From NCBI GenBank assembly GCA_030734395.1, contig JAUZTG010000039.1:496001-560000 (forward strand): DNA of 64,000 nucleotides, written 5' to 3'. The first letter of the stretch is position 1. Each line of letters opens with the position of its first letter. The notes under the pieces are model-generated. The model saw only the letters and a list, made by a program, of their open reading frames with translations. It searched no databases and was not told the origin of the DNA. Made by a program: the position numbers and the translations under genes. Source of the stretch: Sarocladium kiliense (lineage: Eukaryota; Ascomycota; Sordariomycetes; Hypocreales; Sarocladiaceae). This document shows positions 1-11,315 of this stretch, piece after piece.

Positions 1-46
1 CATGACATATTCCTCAGATTCGCGCTATTCATCCCTGTTCAACAGT

Positions 47-1726
47 TCAATTGAAGCAGTACTCTTCAAAGCAGGCAGCACATCCGGCTGGCAACTGTTC
101 ACCGTTCTTCTTCGTAATACCGCACGCTAGACACAAGGGCCAGTTCTCCTTGCCTCCATAGTTTCCAACCTCCACACCATTGCTTATCATGCCCACCGTT
201 TCGTTGCGGTAGTACTGGATCTTGGACGTCGGCTGGCCACTTGTGAATGTGTAGTTGAAGTTGGGGATCCAAATGATGGTAGCCGCCTCCTCACTGTGAC
301 AGCCGAAGAACGTGGGTTTCTGGTTCAACCTCTCGGCCACGAATGTCGCGGATGGCGGGATTGGTGGCATACGTGTCAAACCCGCTGCCGTGGCTGCCTT
401 GTAGGTGTTCACGATTTCGCTGCCGTCAGGATAATTTTCTTGTGTGTCGGCCGAGTTCTCGTTCACGATAATAACATCAACGTCTGGCCGGTTGAGAAAC
501 GGCCAAATTGGGTTGCCCTGGTAGCCGACGCCGACGCCACCATCTACAAGCTCTAGAGTTGGGAGAGCCGAGACCTCTGGGGAGTCGGCACGGCCCTGGA
601 AAGGATTCGGGAATAGGCCAAAGGTCTCACGCACGGATACCTCAGAGTCCCCAGACCCGGACTGGGCCACAAAGGCGGCAAAGTTTTGTACCAGTGAGGC
701 ATCGGCGGAGTCGTTGGCGGCGACAGGGGTGCATGCTGCTGCAAATACGTTGGAAGATGTTCCAAGAACGTAGCTGAGCTGGTCATAGTTGGTGATGCAG
801 CTCCCAGTTGGATGCCCGTTAGAGAAGGGCGTCCCAACATACTTGGAGACAGCAAAGGCTGCAACCCCGGAATCCCATGAGCCAAACTCATACGGGTGAA
901 ACTCATACTGTGTGGCATTGGCCTCCGGAATGCACGACCCAGTCTCAACACCGAGAGCCGTTATGATCGGGTATGGTGCCTTATGGGCTTTGAAGCTGGA
1001 GGTGTGAGCAATGCTGGACATAGTCTCGTGTACTCCGCCGTCGGTGCCGTAAAGAAGGCCATATGCGAGAAGCCTGCCCCAAGGATCAATAATCGTTGGT
1101 TCGAATCCAGCAGCTCGCTTGGCTTTAACATTCGCTTCAACAGTAGAATAAATGGGGTCCTTCTGAGGCGAGACAAGGATACTAGGAACGAGAAGACTGC
1201 TCTCAAGCGCTTCTTCCCATAGCCTGGCTTGTAGCGAGCTGATGGTCGGATAATCGTTGCCCGCGAGAGACGATAGGAGCCAGGAACCACCAGAGAGACC
1301 TGCTTCATAGGTCAGGGCTTGATAGAGTCCACTGACGCCCATCTTGACTTTCTCACGCCCATCGAATGCCTTGACAACACCAGCACCGCTAAGCATAGCC
1401 CTGTATCCGCCACCACTAGATGTAAGCGCGACGACAGGCGCCTTCGCGCCTCCTCCTTTGTTGTGCGTGTGCCATTCTTTAGTCAATGCATCGAAATCCT
1501 TGTCGACGGATCTAAGCCACGTCTTCAGTGCCGCGGAAGCCTTCTCATGTCGCTTAGTGATGTAACGGGACTCTGCAGCAGAGATGCCTGTAGCGCCCCG
1601 AACAAGTGGTGTTGACGGGCATGTTGTGTGCTTTGGTGCGTAGGCAGAACCGGCCGTCGGGATACATGAAGCTACGGCGACAGTTGCCCCCGATAGGCAG
1701 GCAAAGACGATGTTCAAGGACACCAT
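47..1726 (-). CDS. Secreted lysophospholipase / phospholipase B
   Basis: Fungal phospholipase B family, which removes acyl chains from (lyso)phospholipids at the cell surface or outside the cell. Single exon, 559 residues from the chosen start. That ATG begins a typical signal peptide (MVSLNIVFACLSGATVAVAS); an in-frame ATG 12 codons upstream would put arginines and cysteines in front of it and is less likely. The cPLA2-type catalytic motifs are visible: SSGGGYRAM near residue 104 (oxyanion region), GLSGGSW with the nucleophilic serine near residue 145, and the catalytic aspartate in LVDGGVG near residue 395. The C-terminus is cysteine-rich (CLACG, CAACFEEYCF), as in secreted members. Family assignment is firm; the preferred lipid cannot be read from sequence. 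Confidence 0.9.
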   Translation of the reverse strand: MVSLNIVFACLSGATVAVASCIPTAGSAYAPKHTTCPSTPLVRGATGISAAESRYITKRHEKASAALKTWLRSVDKDFDALTKEWHTHNKGGGAKAPVVALTSSGGGYRAMLSGAGVVKAFDGREKVKMGVSGLYQALTYEAGLSGGSWLLSSLAGNDYPTISSLQARLWEEALESSLLVPSILVSPQKDPIYSTVEANVKAKRAAGFEPTIIDPWGRLLAYGLLYGTDGGVHETMSSIAHTSSFKAHKAPYPIITALGVETGSCIPEANATQYEFHPYEFGSWDSGVAAFAVSKYVGTPFSNGHPTGSCITNYDQLSYVLGTSSNVFAAACTPVAANDSADASLVQNFAAFVAQSGSGDSEVSVRETFGLFPNPFQGRADSPEVSALPTLELVDGGVGVGYQGNPIWPFLNRPDVDVIIVNENSADTQENYPDGSEIVNTYKAATAAGLTRMPPIPPSATFVAERLNQKPTFFGCHSEEAATIIWIPNFNYTFTSGQPTSKIQYYRNETVGMISNGVEVGNYGGKENWPLCLACGITKKNGEQLPAGCAACFEEYCFN

Positions 1727-3379
1727 GATTGCTCTACAACAAGCACGAGACCGAGGCCACAATCCGAAAGTTGCTAGGAGCTTGAGTTCACCGCATAGGA
1801 GTCACGAAGGGCTAGTAGTGTTATATCAGCTCCATAGTCCTGAGAAGCATGATGACGCGACGAACTACGATATCCCGGCCTTTCCTCAACAAGGCAAGTT
1901 GTTCCAAGAACCGGAGCGGCGGACTATCCTTGCAACATGGGAAAAGCACTAGGAACAAGTGGAGGTAATTGTAGATTCATACATAGGAACCTTCTGTTCC
2001 GGGGGTAGCGCAGTTGTGGTGTGCCGAGGTAGCGGTGGGGTGGTTCTTCGCCCGGATCCTTACTCCGGAGCTGGGACAAGGTGAATCAATCCAGTGATCA
2101 GGTTGTGAATTTGGGAAAAGAGGTCTCCATGCGTTTGATATTGCACCTCTCAATATATCCACATTATTGTCCCGTGCAAATCGAATCCCTCAAGCTTCCT
2201 CCCACAGCTCATGCCCCATCAAAGCCCGAATGGCTGCCTTGGTGAACTCTGGTGCGGAGTAATTTTCGGGGCGATGTTCAACACAGGGATGTCGGTTAGA
2301 ACGGCCTCCACTCCAGCGTGCGTAGTCTACCAGTGAATAGGTAACCCATACCGGCTAGTGCTAAATAGCGAAGGGCTCGTCGTGCGGAGCCAGGTTCGCG
2401 GCGGGAAATTTGGCTTGTTGATGACCTGCAAACGTGGGGTATCTTGAGGCGCCTATTCGTGATCTCACAGTCTGAAGAGACCGATGTCATCTACCGCTCT
2501 TAGATGTCGACCACAATGTACAAAAACATTGAGACGATTTAGTGTAAGTCTTGATGTAGTGTAGGAAGAGTCAGCGGGGTTCTGACTCTCAGTCAGGCCT
2601 TTTCCTCATAAACGCAACGTAGGGAAGACAGGATTGGTTCCAGGTATCCATTGGCATAGAAGGCTACGGCGTCACGGCAGTATTTATAGATTATCCCAGG
2701 CATATTCGGCGTGGGGGTTTCTTAAATTCAGACTCGTGCTCGCCTGGGTTTTCCTGTGCCCTACATCGACTGATGTTCACCCGTGCCTTTTCATCGGCTT
2801 GAAATAGCAAATGAGTTACTGCAACAAGAATCGCTCAATGACGACGCGATGGTAGCTTTGAGCTGTCGATACAATGGCGCCGTAGCCGGAAAGGTGGCAA
2901 CAAATGCTTGCCACCAGGTGAGATCTCCAAAGGGCATCGTCATTCCTCGACTCTTCCCATTCACTATGATACTGGAAATGAGTTACCTATCCTGGCAACT
3001 TCTTCAGGTATAGAAACCCTCCGAGCGATTTGGAGCCGTGTGGGATCTGACCATTCGCACACCATAGTGGCTTGGCCCCCACACCGATTACTGAGCTCTT
3101 ACAAGCTGTACCGAATGGGAAGTGAGAACGACAAAACAGCAGGCCAATTGTAGGACGTCGCCCAGGTGGCCGATAGCGTCAGTCTTGTGACAATGGACCA
3201 TTATTAGAAACAGATTAAGCGATATTGTATATAAAAACCGTGTGCGAAGTTGGTTTCGTCTCTGAAACTACTGTCGAATATTTCCCGTATTCGAAGTCCG
3301 TTTGCTCAACCTCTCACAGAATTCCACTCGTGAATATCGTGATTCTCTCCTTATTTTTACCTCATATCCTCAATTCATA
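1727..3379. other. Intergenic, no gene seen
   Basis: About 1.65 kb between the phospholipase start (to the left, minus strand) and the dioxygenase start (to the right, plus strand), so both promoters should lie here. Only short, unconserved-looking frames are present. The one clear signal is the TATA-like box listed separately. Confidence 0.5.
3228..3237 (+). promoter_or_regulatory. TATA-like box of the dioxygenase gene
   Basis: TATATAAAAA lies about 145 bp before the start codon of the indoleamine 2,3-dioxygenase gene on the same strand. Position and sequence fit a core promoter element; no transcript start can be seen. Confidence 0.4.
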
Positions 3380-4969
3380 ATGAGCTTCTTTTCCTTGTTC
3401 TTCACAGTCTTGCTGGCCTTACTTTCGGCAGTCCTTTTCAGGAAGAAATTCCAAGGCGGCGGAACGATTCCCCTGAGTTCGGGGAAGTCCAAGAGTAGTC
3501 GGTCTTCAATTTTGACTGATATCAGGACCCTTCGTGAGTTGCATGAGGTCGGAGCGTCGCTCGATGCTCTCATACAGCGTGATGGTGCCGGGACCTGGCC
3601 ACCCAAAGCAACCTACTCTCTAGCGGAATGGCCCACTGCGTTGACACCTTACAAGAGAATTTACGACGAGATGGCACCAAAGCTCGCACTGGAACGCCCC
3701 TATCTTGATGATGATACCAATAGGCGCAGGATTGCAGCATTCCGAGACACCTTTCGCGCTAGGCTGTCTACAGAAGTCGATCTTCCAGAAGTCATCAAGC
3801 TCCTGGATGGCTCTAGTGAGCAGGAAGGTAGAATTTCAAGGGATGTGTACAATGCCATTTACTGCTGCATTGGTATATGTAGACACGCTTATAGGTGAGT
3901 AAACACAAGCAGCTTCACGTCACGTCTCCCATCGCTCAAACACAGCAGGTGGGCAACTATACCAGTCGTCAGAGTTGCGCAGCTAGAACAGGTTGTCGAT
4001 TTACCAGACGAACTACTTGTGCCGTGGCAGCTGCTTCAACAACATTTCGGCTGCGAGTCACATAGCGGAAACGTTACAAGCAACATACTGCTCAACTTTG
4101 ACGACTCGGGCGCCTACATCTTTCGCATCAATCCTCAACTGTCTCATACGATCAGGTCCACCGAGGAGAACTTCTTTCGCATCTTTCGAGAAGTCGAAAT
4201 CCATGTAGGTGCCACTTGATGACTACCATCGGTATTCAACAACACGATCCGTGGCGGCAAATTAACACAGTCTTAGGCGCTTCCAGTCTATCGCGACATG
4301 GTCAAAGCGATTATTAACTTCGAGAGAAACGACATGAAGCAATGTGCAGCTTTCGTCCAGGAAATAGCAAATGGGGTGCGACCAGTATTCTCTAGTTATC
4401 TCCAAACAGTTCACAACGACAAGATAGCCCTAAATGCATGGATGACACACGTTCAGGGTTTCGCTGCTTGGGGCACAGGCTACATCGACTCCAATACCGG
4501 AGACTGGGTCAAATTTGATGGGCAGAGTGGGAATCAGGCTTTATTGTTCCAGGCCCTTGATGCATTTCTAGGCCTCCCTGTATACCTATCTGAAATCGAC
4601 CGCTTGCGCACGATTCCCGTCCTACAACGCGAATTTTGCGAAGCCTTAGCCAGGCACTCGTTTCGGTCGAAGCTTGAGAAACATGCTGGTGCAGGTGCCG
4701 ATACAGAGATGCGGAATGCATTTGAGGAGATCATCAAACGGCTGAAGGTACGTGGTCTTCTGCATACTTGGTATTTTACCTATCGTTGACTTAATGTCTT
4801 CCAGACATTCCGCGCAGCGCATCGGTCGCGAGCTCATCTCTATCTTTCTCAGCCTGCCCCGGAAAGGTTGCCCATGACTGCTGGAAAGTCTGTTCTTAAG
4901 TCTGATATGGAACAAAGCATGGAGTTTCTCGATCAGTTCATGATCAAACGAATGGGGCAGACCGTCTGA
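3380..4969 (+). CDS. Indoleamine 2,3-dioxygenase family protein, N-terminal hydrophobic anchor
   Basis: Heme dioxygenase family that opens the indole ring of L-tryptophan to N-formylkynurenine, the first step of the kynurenine pathway. Exons: 3380-3894, 3949-4204, 4277-4747, 4805-4969; 468 residues. Family marks are the FDGQSGNQALLFQALDAFLG block (matching the conserved GxSxxQ...FDxxLG region) and FRAAH, whose His420 aligns with the proximal heme ligand of animal IDO. The AHR histidine of the usual MPxxHR motif is missing (IPVLQREF instead), which suggests a divergent fungal subtype. Residues 2-20 (SFFSLFFTVLLALLSAVLF) are strongly hydrophobic and followed by RKK, like a membrane anchor; this is unusual for a family that is normally cytosolic. 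No other in-frame ATG would keep the conserved N-terminal domain. Confidence 0.85.
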
Positions 4970-5210
4970 GCTGTATATGCGTGTGGGTAATACGTGGAGA
5001 CCGTTTGCTAAGATCCAGACTTTTGTCTCACACATGTAGCAATTGACTACTTCAATGGACATTTTGTAAGAACAATGGGTCTCTGGCATTGTATGGAATT
5101 GAAGCCAAGACACCTTACTATAGGAAGTAGGTCGTTGGAGAAAGGAGTCCACTTGATGCCGTTTCTACGAAACGTTTTAAAAACCGTATGGGAAGGGTTC
5201 GGACCGCCTG

Positions 5211-7122
5211 TTAAGCTTTCACATCCAAGGTCTCCTGCATTTCTCCAATCTTCTCTTGCGTCAGCTCTTGACCTTGCATACCTCGAAAGTCAAGCTCTAG
5301 ATGATCGATAAACTGTTCGAGCTCTTCTCGGGACTGTGCGGTTGTTGTGGACGCCACATAAACTGTCTGTTGCTGGACGGGAAAGATCATATGAAGACAA
5401 ATGGCCACGAACAGTGCTGGAGCTTGTTAGCTTTTCCCCAAGGTTATGGTCAGTTAGCTTACGAATGAGGAAGCCAGTCAAGGAGCAGAGGTAATACATC
5501 CTGGACGCTCCTTCTGAGACCTTGATCGTTGGGTTAACCACGGTAAGGAATCCAGGGACGTGGCCAACGACTCCAATAGCCCACTGTATCCAGTTTTAGC
5601 CTTTCTTTGCGCCTTCATAGGTGGAGAGAGAGACTGCTCCAGGTCAAGTGTTAGGACTTACAGCCACAACCGACCTCCAGTTCAGTCCTCCATTGTACCA
5701 GTAAATTGAACCAGAGCCCAGCCGATAAAGATCAGGCACCTTAACCCGGCCTTTTTGGATGAAGAAGTACTGTGCGATAATGATCCCCAAGAAGGGCTGG
5801 AGGAAAATTGTGTAGGCTGACATGACTGAGATGAAAACAACCGCCCCGGACAGCAAATACCATGGGTTAATGACGAGACCCAACAGCGCGGTCGCGATCT
5901 GGCCTCGTCGAATGTTGATGTACTTTGGCACGAGACAAGACATGTCAGTACCTCCGGAGAAGGAATTACCCACGATATTGAGGGAGATTTGGGATATGCC
6001 GAAGGATAAACCAGCAAAGAAAACGGCGACTCTGGTTCTTGAGTTATGATTGTGATCCTGTATCGCAATCAAGAGACTTGCCACGCTCCACAACTCAGCA
6101 CCGTAGCGCTTTTGGGTGGCAGCAATGGTTAAAGTCCCTAAGACGTTGGATAGCCAGCCAGGGAAGAATCCAGCAAGTTGAGACCAGATACCGGACGCCG
6201 GACGCTTGGCGAAGCGAGCGTAGTCGCAAACACTGACGGTGCCGCTGGTGACACTAGACATGGTGACGCTGATGGAATAAACACACATCCAGCTAAGCTG
6301 AGAACTCGGGAGCATATTCTTGGTCGACGTTATGATAGGGCCAAAGCCACCGGATCCCATAGTAGCGCATGCCCAGATGCAGAGGACGAGCTGGACGATG
6401 AATCCTGTAGTACTACCGATGTATACAAGATAACGGAGTTTCTTTGGTGAAAGAAAGAGGAACGGAAACTGAATGACAAAGAAAACTATGAAGCCGATGA
6501 ATTGTGGCAGGTTCATACCAGTCTTTGCCGGGATAGTATTCGGTATGTTATCAATGCTTGGCCATATCGCGCGTAGACACACGTAAGTCATCAGGCCGCC
6601 TTGCCAAGACTGAACACCGCACCAAACGATAGATAGGATCATTCGATTGAAGACCACAAAAACGGAGCCTGTGAAACCCCATGCGATGCGAGTGGCAATG
6701 GGGAAGCTTATGTTGTAGTAGAGGCCCGGGAAGCTGGAAGCAACGACCAGAGCTGCCGCGAGGAGGTGACCGAAGAGCATAGTCAGGAAGGACTGCCACC
6801 AATTGAGTCCAATGGCGAGCATGCTAGAGCCCTGCGCAAGGATAACATGTAAATAAGTTGACACAGAAGGGATCGGAAACGGCGGCCAAGCTCACTATCT
6901 GGAAGTTAGCCATGTTGAAGGCCACAGTGGACCACAAGGCGAAGTAAGCGGGCCATCCTAGACTAGAGTCAGCAGTGGACAGAGAATGCTTGGTCGATGA
7001 TCCGCTTTACCCCAGACTCGTCTCTCCTTCTCGATAGGCTTGACATCATGGCTCAACAAAGCCGTGGGTCGAGGCTGGTTGGGCGGGTGCGGGACCTCAA
7101 TTGCGCGAAGAAGTGCTTGCAT
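5211..7122 (-). CDS. NCS1-family nucleobase/hydantoin-type permease
   Basis: Nucleobase:cation symporter-1 family (uracil, allantoin, purine-cytosine and hydantoin carriers), plasma membrane, about 12 membrane segments. Exons on the minus strand: 7122-7011, 6957-6896, 6831-5662, 5583-5463, 5422-5211; 558 residues. Family blocks include PIEKERRVWG before segment 1, NFQIGSSMLAIGLNWWQ in segments 1-2, NMILSIVWCGVQSWQGG-type sequence in segment 3, and GFLTVVNPTIKVSEGA near the end, a hallmark C-terminal block. The last intron (40 bp) is short, so that junction is the least certain. It is divergently transcribed from the hydantoinase-like gene next door, and the NCS1 family contains the bacterial hydantoin carrier Mhp1, so a cyclic amide such as hydantoin or allantoin is a reasonable substrate guess. 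Confidence 0.88.
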
Positions 7123-7659
7123 GGTGAAAGGTGTTGATCATACGACGCCAGGGGCATATGCGAAGATGTGGTTCAAGAACTTGAGACGGTCGGTGCTGGT
7201 GCATCAGTCCGTTCTCCCTCGTGGTTGGATCAGTGAGTCTGCAGGATGATCGGGAAGTATTATACCAGAGTCCATGTTGGCTAGAGGACATTACCCCCCA
7301 TCATTTCCAATCATTGGTCTAATCTGGTCTCGGCTCGACGCATGAGTCTGGACTCCGCATCGTGATAGGAGTTGCCGGGCTGACCGTTAGGTCCACCAAT
7401 CAGGTGTAAGACTGCCCGACAGTATCTCCAACGGTACGGATCTCGGCTTCCTGGGCGTCGCTCAACCTCCGATGATAGGAGTTTACAATAGCTTTTGAAC
7501 GGTTTCCTTCGCTTTAATACGATTAGCTATCGGAATTTGGCATTGTTTCCTGAGGTGCTGGTTCTCGGGACGGAACTACGATGCCAATAAGATAAGGCCC
7601 CTTCCCCAGACTAGCAAGCTGAAGGCGATAGCAAGAAGACCCCCTCGCACATCGTAACA
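7123..7659. promoter_or_regulatory. Shared divergent promoter with four GATA-factor motifs
   Basis: 537 bp between the permease and hydantoinase start codons. HGATAR motifs (binding type of the nitrogen regulators AreA/NIT2) are seen at 7363-7368 (TGATAG), 7473-7478 (TGATAG), 7527-7532 (CGATAG on the minus strand) and 7590-7595 (AGATAA). The first two sit in an identical 11-mer, TGATAGGAGTT, repeated 110 bp apart. Nitrogen control is inferred from these motifs and the gene pair; short motifs alone are weak evidence. Confidence 0.45.
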
Positions 7660-10600
7660 ATGACTGTCGTCGCCTTTGATAAGCTCTATCGGATCGGTGT
7701 TGATGTCGGTATGTTGACTCTCCATGCCTTCATGGGTGTCAGGCTCGGATTGCCTTCTAACACTCTTAGGTGGCACTAACACGGACGCTGTCGTCGCATG
7801 TCGCGTGGTGCAGCCTCACGACGATCGCCCTACCAAAATCAGGGATGACGATATCGAGATTCTTGCGAGTCACAAGAGCCAGACAACTCCCGATGTGACA
7901 TCTGGAATCAGGGCTGCTATACAGGAAGTCATCACGGCTGCTGAAGTGCCCCTTGATCGCGTCATATCCGTGAACATTGGAACCACACACTTCATCAATG
8001 CAGTCGTTCAGTCCAGTCGCCAGGAACTGGAGAAAGTTGCTGTTCTGCGCCTTTGCGGTCCGTTCTGTCGAGAAGTCCCACCCTTCTCTGACTTTCCGGC
8101 AGCACTGCGCCAGGTTGTTGAGGGCTACTCGGCCTACCTCGACGGTGGCCTTGAAAGTCAGTGTACCTTTTACTCGAGAGGCACAGCTGCTGACTTTTTC
8201 TGACAGTTGATGGTCGCTGCATTAGGAATGTCAATCCAGCAGAGGTGGTCCGCCATGCCGATGAGATAAGGAAGAGAGGCATCTCAGCTGTGGTCATCGT
8301 CGGCATTTTCTCCCCACTAGACACAGCTACTATCTCTCAGGAGGAGCAAGTCAAGGCGATCATCCAAGACCATATCCCAGATGTTGACGTGGTCTGTTCG
8401 CGAGACATCGGTCGTGTAGGCTTCATCGAGCGCGAAAATGCAGCCGTGCTGAACGGAAGCATCTTGAAGTTTGCCAAGCGGACCATCAAGAGCTTCCAGA
8501 AGGCAGTGCTGGATCTTGGTCTTGACTGCCCTCTTTACCTGACTCAGAACGATGGTACGGTCACTGAAGCAGCGGCTGCGATGTTAGCTCCCATTAAGAC
8601 ATTCTCATCTGGTGCAACCGTAAGCATCGCCGAGCCTCTGGGGAGTACCGTGGTCTGACTAAACACAGAACTCTCTAACAGGAGCAATCTTCTTGTCTGG
8701 AATCCACAAACCAGGATCTGACATAGATCCGAAGGAATCGCAAGTCATCATGGTGGACATCGGAGGCACGACGTCGGACTTCGCCGCTCTCTCCCCATCC
8801 GGATTCCCACGTCAGGCATCCGCGACCGCCCAGATCGGTGGTGTCCGTACAGCTTTCAGCATGCCAGAGGTCCTAAGCATTGGGCTTGGAGGTGGCTCTC
8901 TTGTCAAGCAACAGCCAACGGGGACAGTCACTGTTGGCCCTCTGTCTGTTGGTCATCGACTGCAGACTGAAGCGCTGTGCTTTGGTGGCAGCACTCTCAC
9001 TGCTACAGACATTGCAGTAGCTCAAGGGGTCGACATGGGAAATTCATCAAGGCATACTCTTCCTTTGGATAAAGAGCTTGTTACGGAAGCGGCCCGGAGA
9101 ATAACTGCTCAACTCGAGAGAAGCATTGAAACAATGAAAACCTCGTCTGCTGATGTTGTGCTGCTGCTTGTCGGTGGCGGCTCCATCATCCAGACCACAG
9201 ATCCCAAGAATGCATCGCGTTGCATTAGACCACCTTTCTACAAGGTCGCAAATGCTGTGGGTGCAGCGATTGCAAAGGTGCGTGTGGAAGCTTGTACCGC
9301 TCATTGTTAGGCGAAGCCTGTTGACGATTTATAGGCCTCGGGTGAGATGGACAGAATCGTCATACCTGAAGGTCGCTCCCATTCCGATATCATGACAGAC
9401 CTTAAGGCAGAGGCGCTTCGTGAAGCTTACCGAAATGGTGCTCGGGCGGGTTCAGCGGAAGTTGTTGAACTCGAACTGATTCCGCTCCAGTATACTAACA
9501 ACAATGCTGTGAGAGCTGTTGCGAAAGCTGTAAGTGAACTACCTTGTCTTCGCCATTGCTCCGGACTAACTTAATGCTCTAGGTTGGAGAGCTCGAATGG
9601 AGCCACTCGAAGACAAAGGCAGCGTTGGAGGGGACTAGCCATCCAAGGAATGGGACAGGAGAGTCCTCATCTGAAGACAGCGATCATCACCCATCTCACG
9701 AAGTCGGAGTTGCTGTCGACCTAGAAAGCTATGTTCCCGATGTCTCCCGCGAGACCGGAGAATGGTACATTTCCGAAACTGACCTGGATTTCATCGGTGA
9801 AGGCTGTGGCATCCTCGGCACAGGAGGAGGAGGCTCCGTGTATTCAGCATTGCTTCATTCACGAGAAACATTGCGATCTATGCCACCGCGGCGCATGCGT
9901 GTCGTCGAGTCTTCTAAACTCTCACCAGAAGCAAGAGTGGCCATGATAGCTTTCGCAGGAGCGCCATCTGTATCTAATGAGCGACTCATCAGTGGCGATG
10001 AACTGTCATTAGCATCAGAGGTGCTGTCCCGCTTTTTGGGGATCAAGGGCTACGACGCGATCATGGCTGCTGAAATTGGCGGGTCAAATGGCATGCGCAC
10101 GTTTGCGAGTGCCGCTGCTATGGATATACCGATCGTCGATGCAGATACCATGGGGAGAGCATTCCCAAAAGTCGATATGGCACTACCATATGTCTTTGGG
10201 GAGGCTAGCCCTGCACCAGCGGTCTTGTCGGATGCGAGGGGAAATGTCCAAGTCATCGCCCGAGTGGAGGACAGTCATCGCTTTGAGTCCATCATCCGGA
10301 GTGCTTGTGTGGAGCTCGGTCTGTACACAGCACTCAGCTTGGCGCCCTTGTCGAGGAGTGTTGTTGATCGGACCTGTTGTTTGGGTGGCCTCTCGTTTGC
10401 TTGGTTCATGGGTAGAGCGATATGTCTATCGCGGCAACGCAAGGAGGATCCTACAAAAGCATTGGTAAGTGTTCCGGTCGATCGGCCTCTACCACTGATA
10501 CTAACGATTCAAAAGCTGGAAGTCATCCCAGGAGGCAAGTTACTCTACACTGGGAAGGTCATCGATGTGAAAAGAGAGATCAAGGGCGGATGGACTATTG

Positions 10601-11088
10601 GCACAGCGACTCTGGAGCCGTTTACTGACGAAGACGAGGAGACCGTGGTGTGCGCTGATGCCAGGCAACTCGTCCTCAGCTACCAAGTATGATGCCCTCG
10701 AGACTCTTCATCTGCATCGCTAACAAGAAACAGAATGAGTTCTTCAGTGCACAATTGCATGATCCGGCTGGCCAAATGCCGAACAAAATGTTATGCATTA
10801 CCCCAGATTTGATCACGGTCATTGATTCACACAGTGGCACAGCTTTGGCTACGCATGAGCTACGCTATGGACTTCGAGTGGCTGTTCTTGGCATACCAGC
10901 TCATCATTTATGGTTGACTGAGGCTGGTCTCACGGCTGGTGGTCCTTCAGCATTTGGGTACGTTCTCCCCATTGACCAGACAGGTTGTTCCCAGCTCACA
11001 ATACTACTGCAGGCTTGAAGATTGCTATGAACCGATTGGGACGGAGTGGAAGGAGCCGCCATCTGTATTTAGGGCGTATGAAAGGTGA
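7660..11088 (+). CDS. Hydantoinase/oxoprolinase (HyuA-type) fused to DUF917 domain
   Basis: Large fungal protein of the ATP-dependent hydantoinase/5-oxoprolinase family with a C-terminal DUF917 domain. Exons: 7660-7708, 7770-8156, 8207-8619, 8669-9277, 9335-9529, 9583-10464, 10516-10686, 10734-10957, 11013-11088; 1001 residues. N-terminal hydantoinase part: RIGVDVGGTNTDAVV (phosphate-binding loop), VNIGTTHFINAV, FSSGATNSLTGAIFLSG and VDIGGTTSDFAAL, all standard for HyuA. The DUF917 part begins near residue 610 with IGEGCGILGTGGGGSV and ends in GLEDCYEPIGTEWKEP. The intron at 10465-10515 is 51 bp and contains no stop, so reading through would insert 17 residues; splicing restores family spacing. 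The likely reaction is hydrolysis of a cyclic amide at the cost of ATP; the true substrate (hydantoin, oxoproline or another) is unknown. Confidence 0.88.
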
Positions 11089-11315
11089 TTTCGAAGATGT
11101 GTGACAAGCTATACGGGCAATAAGCGAAGTTCGGAGACCTGGAACTAGGATAAAGCCCCTCGTTGCTGTGGTGTGCCGCAGTCCTACCTCGCAACCGATC
11201 TTAAACCTCAACTGTTTAAACCTTGTCACTCGTCGCCAAAGAGTAACTCAGATCTCCCTGCGACTTTTCTCATAGAGGCCTCCCATCGGCTGATCATACA
11301 CATATGCAGTAGAAT

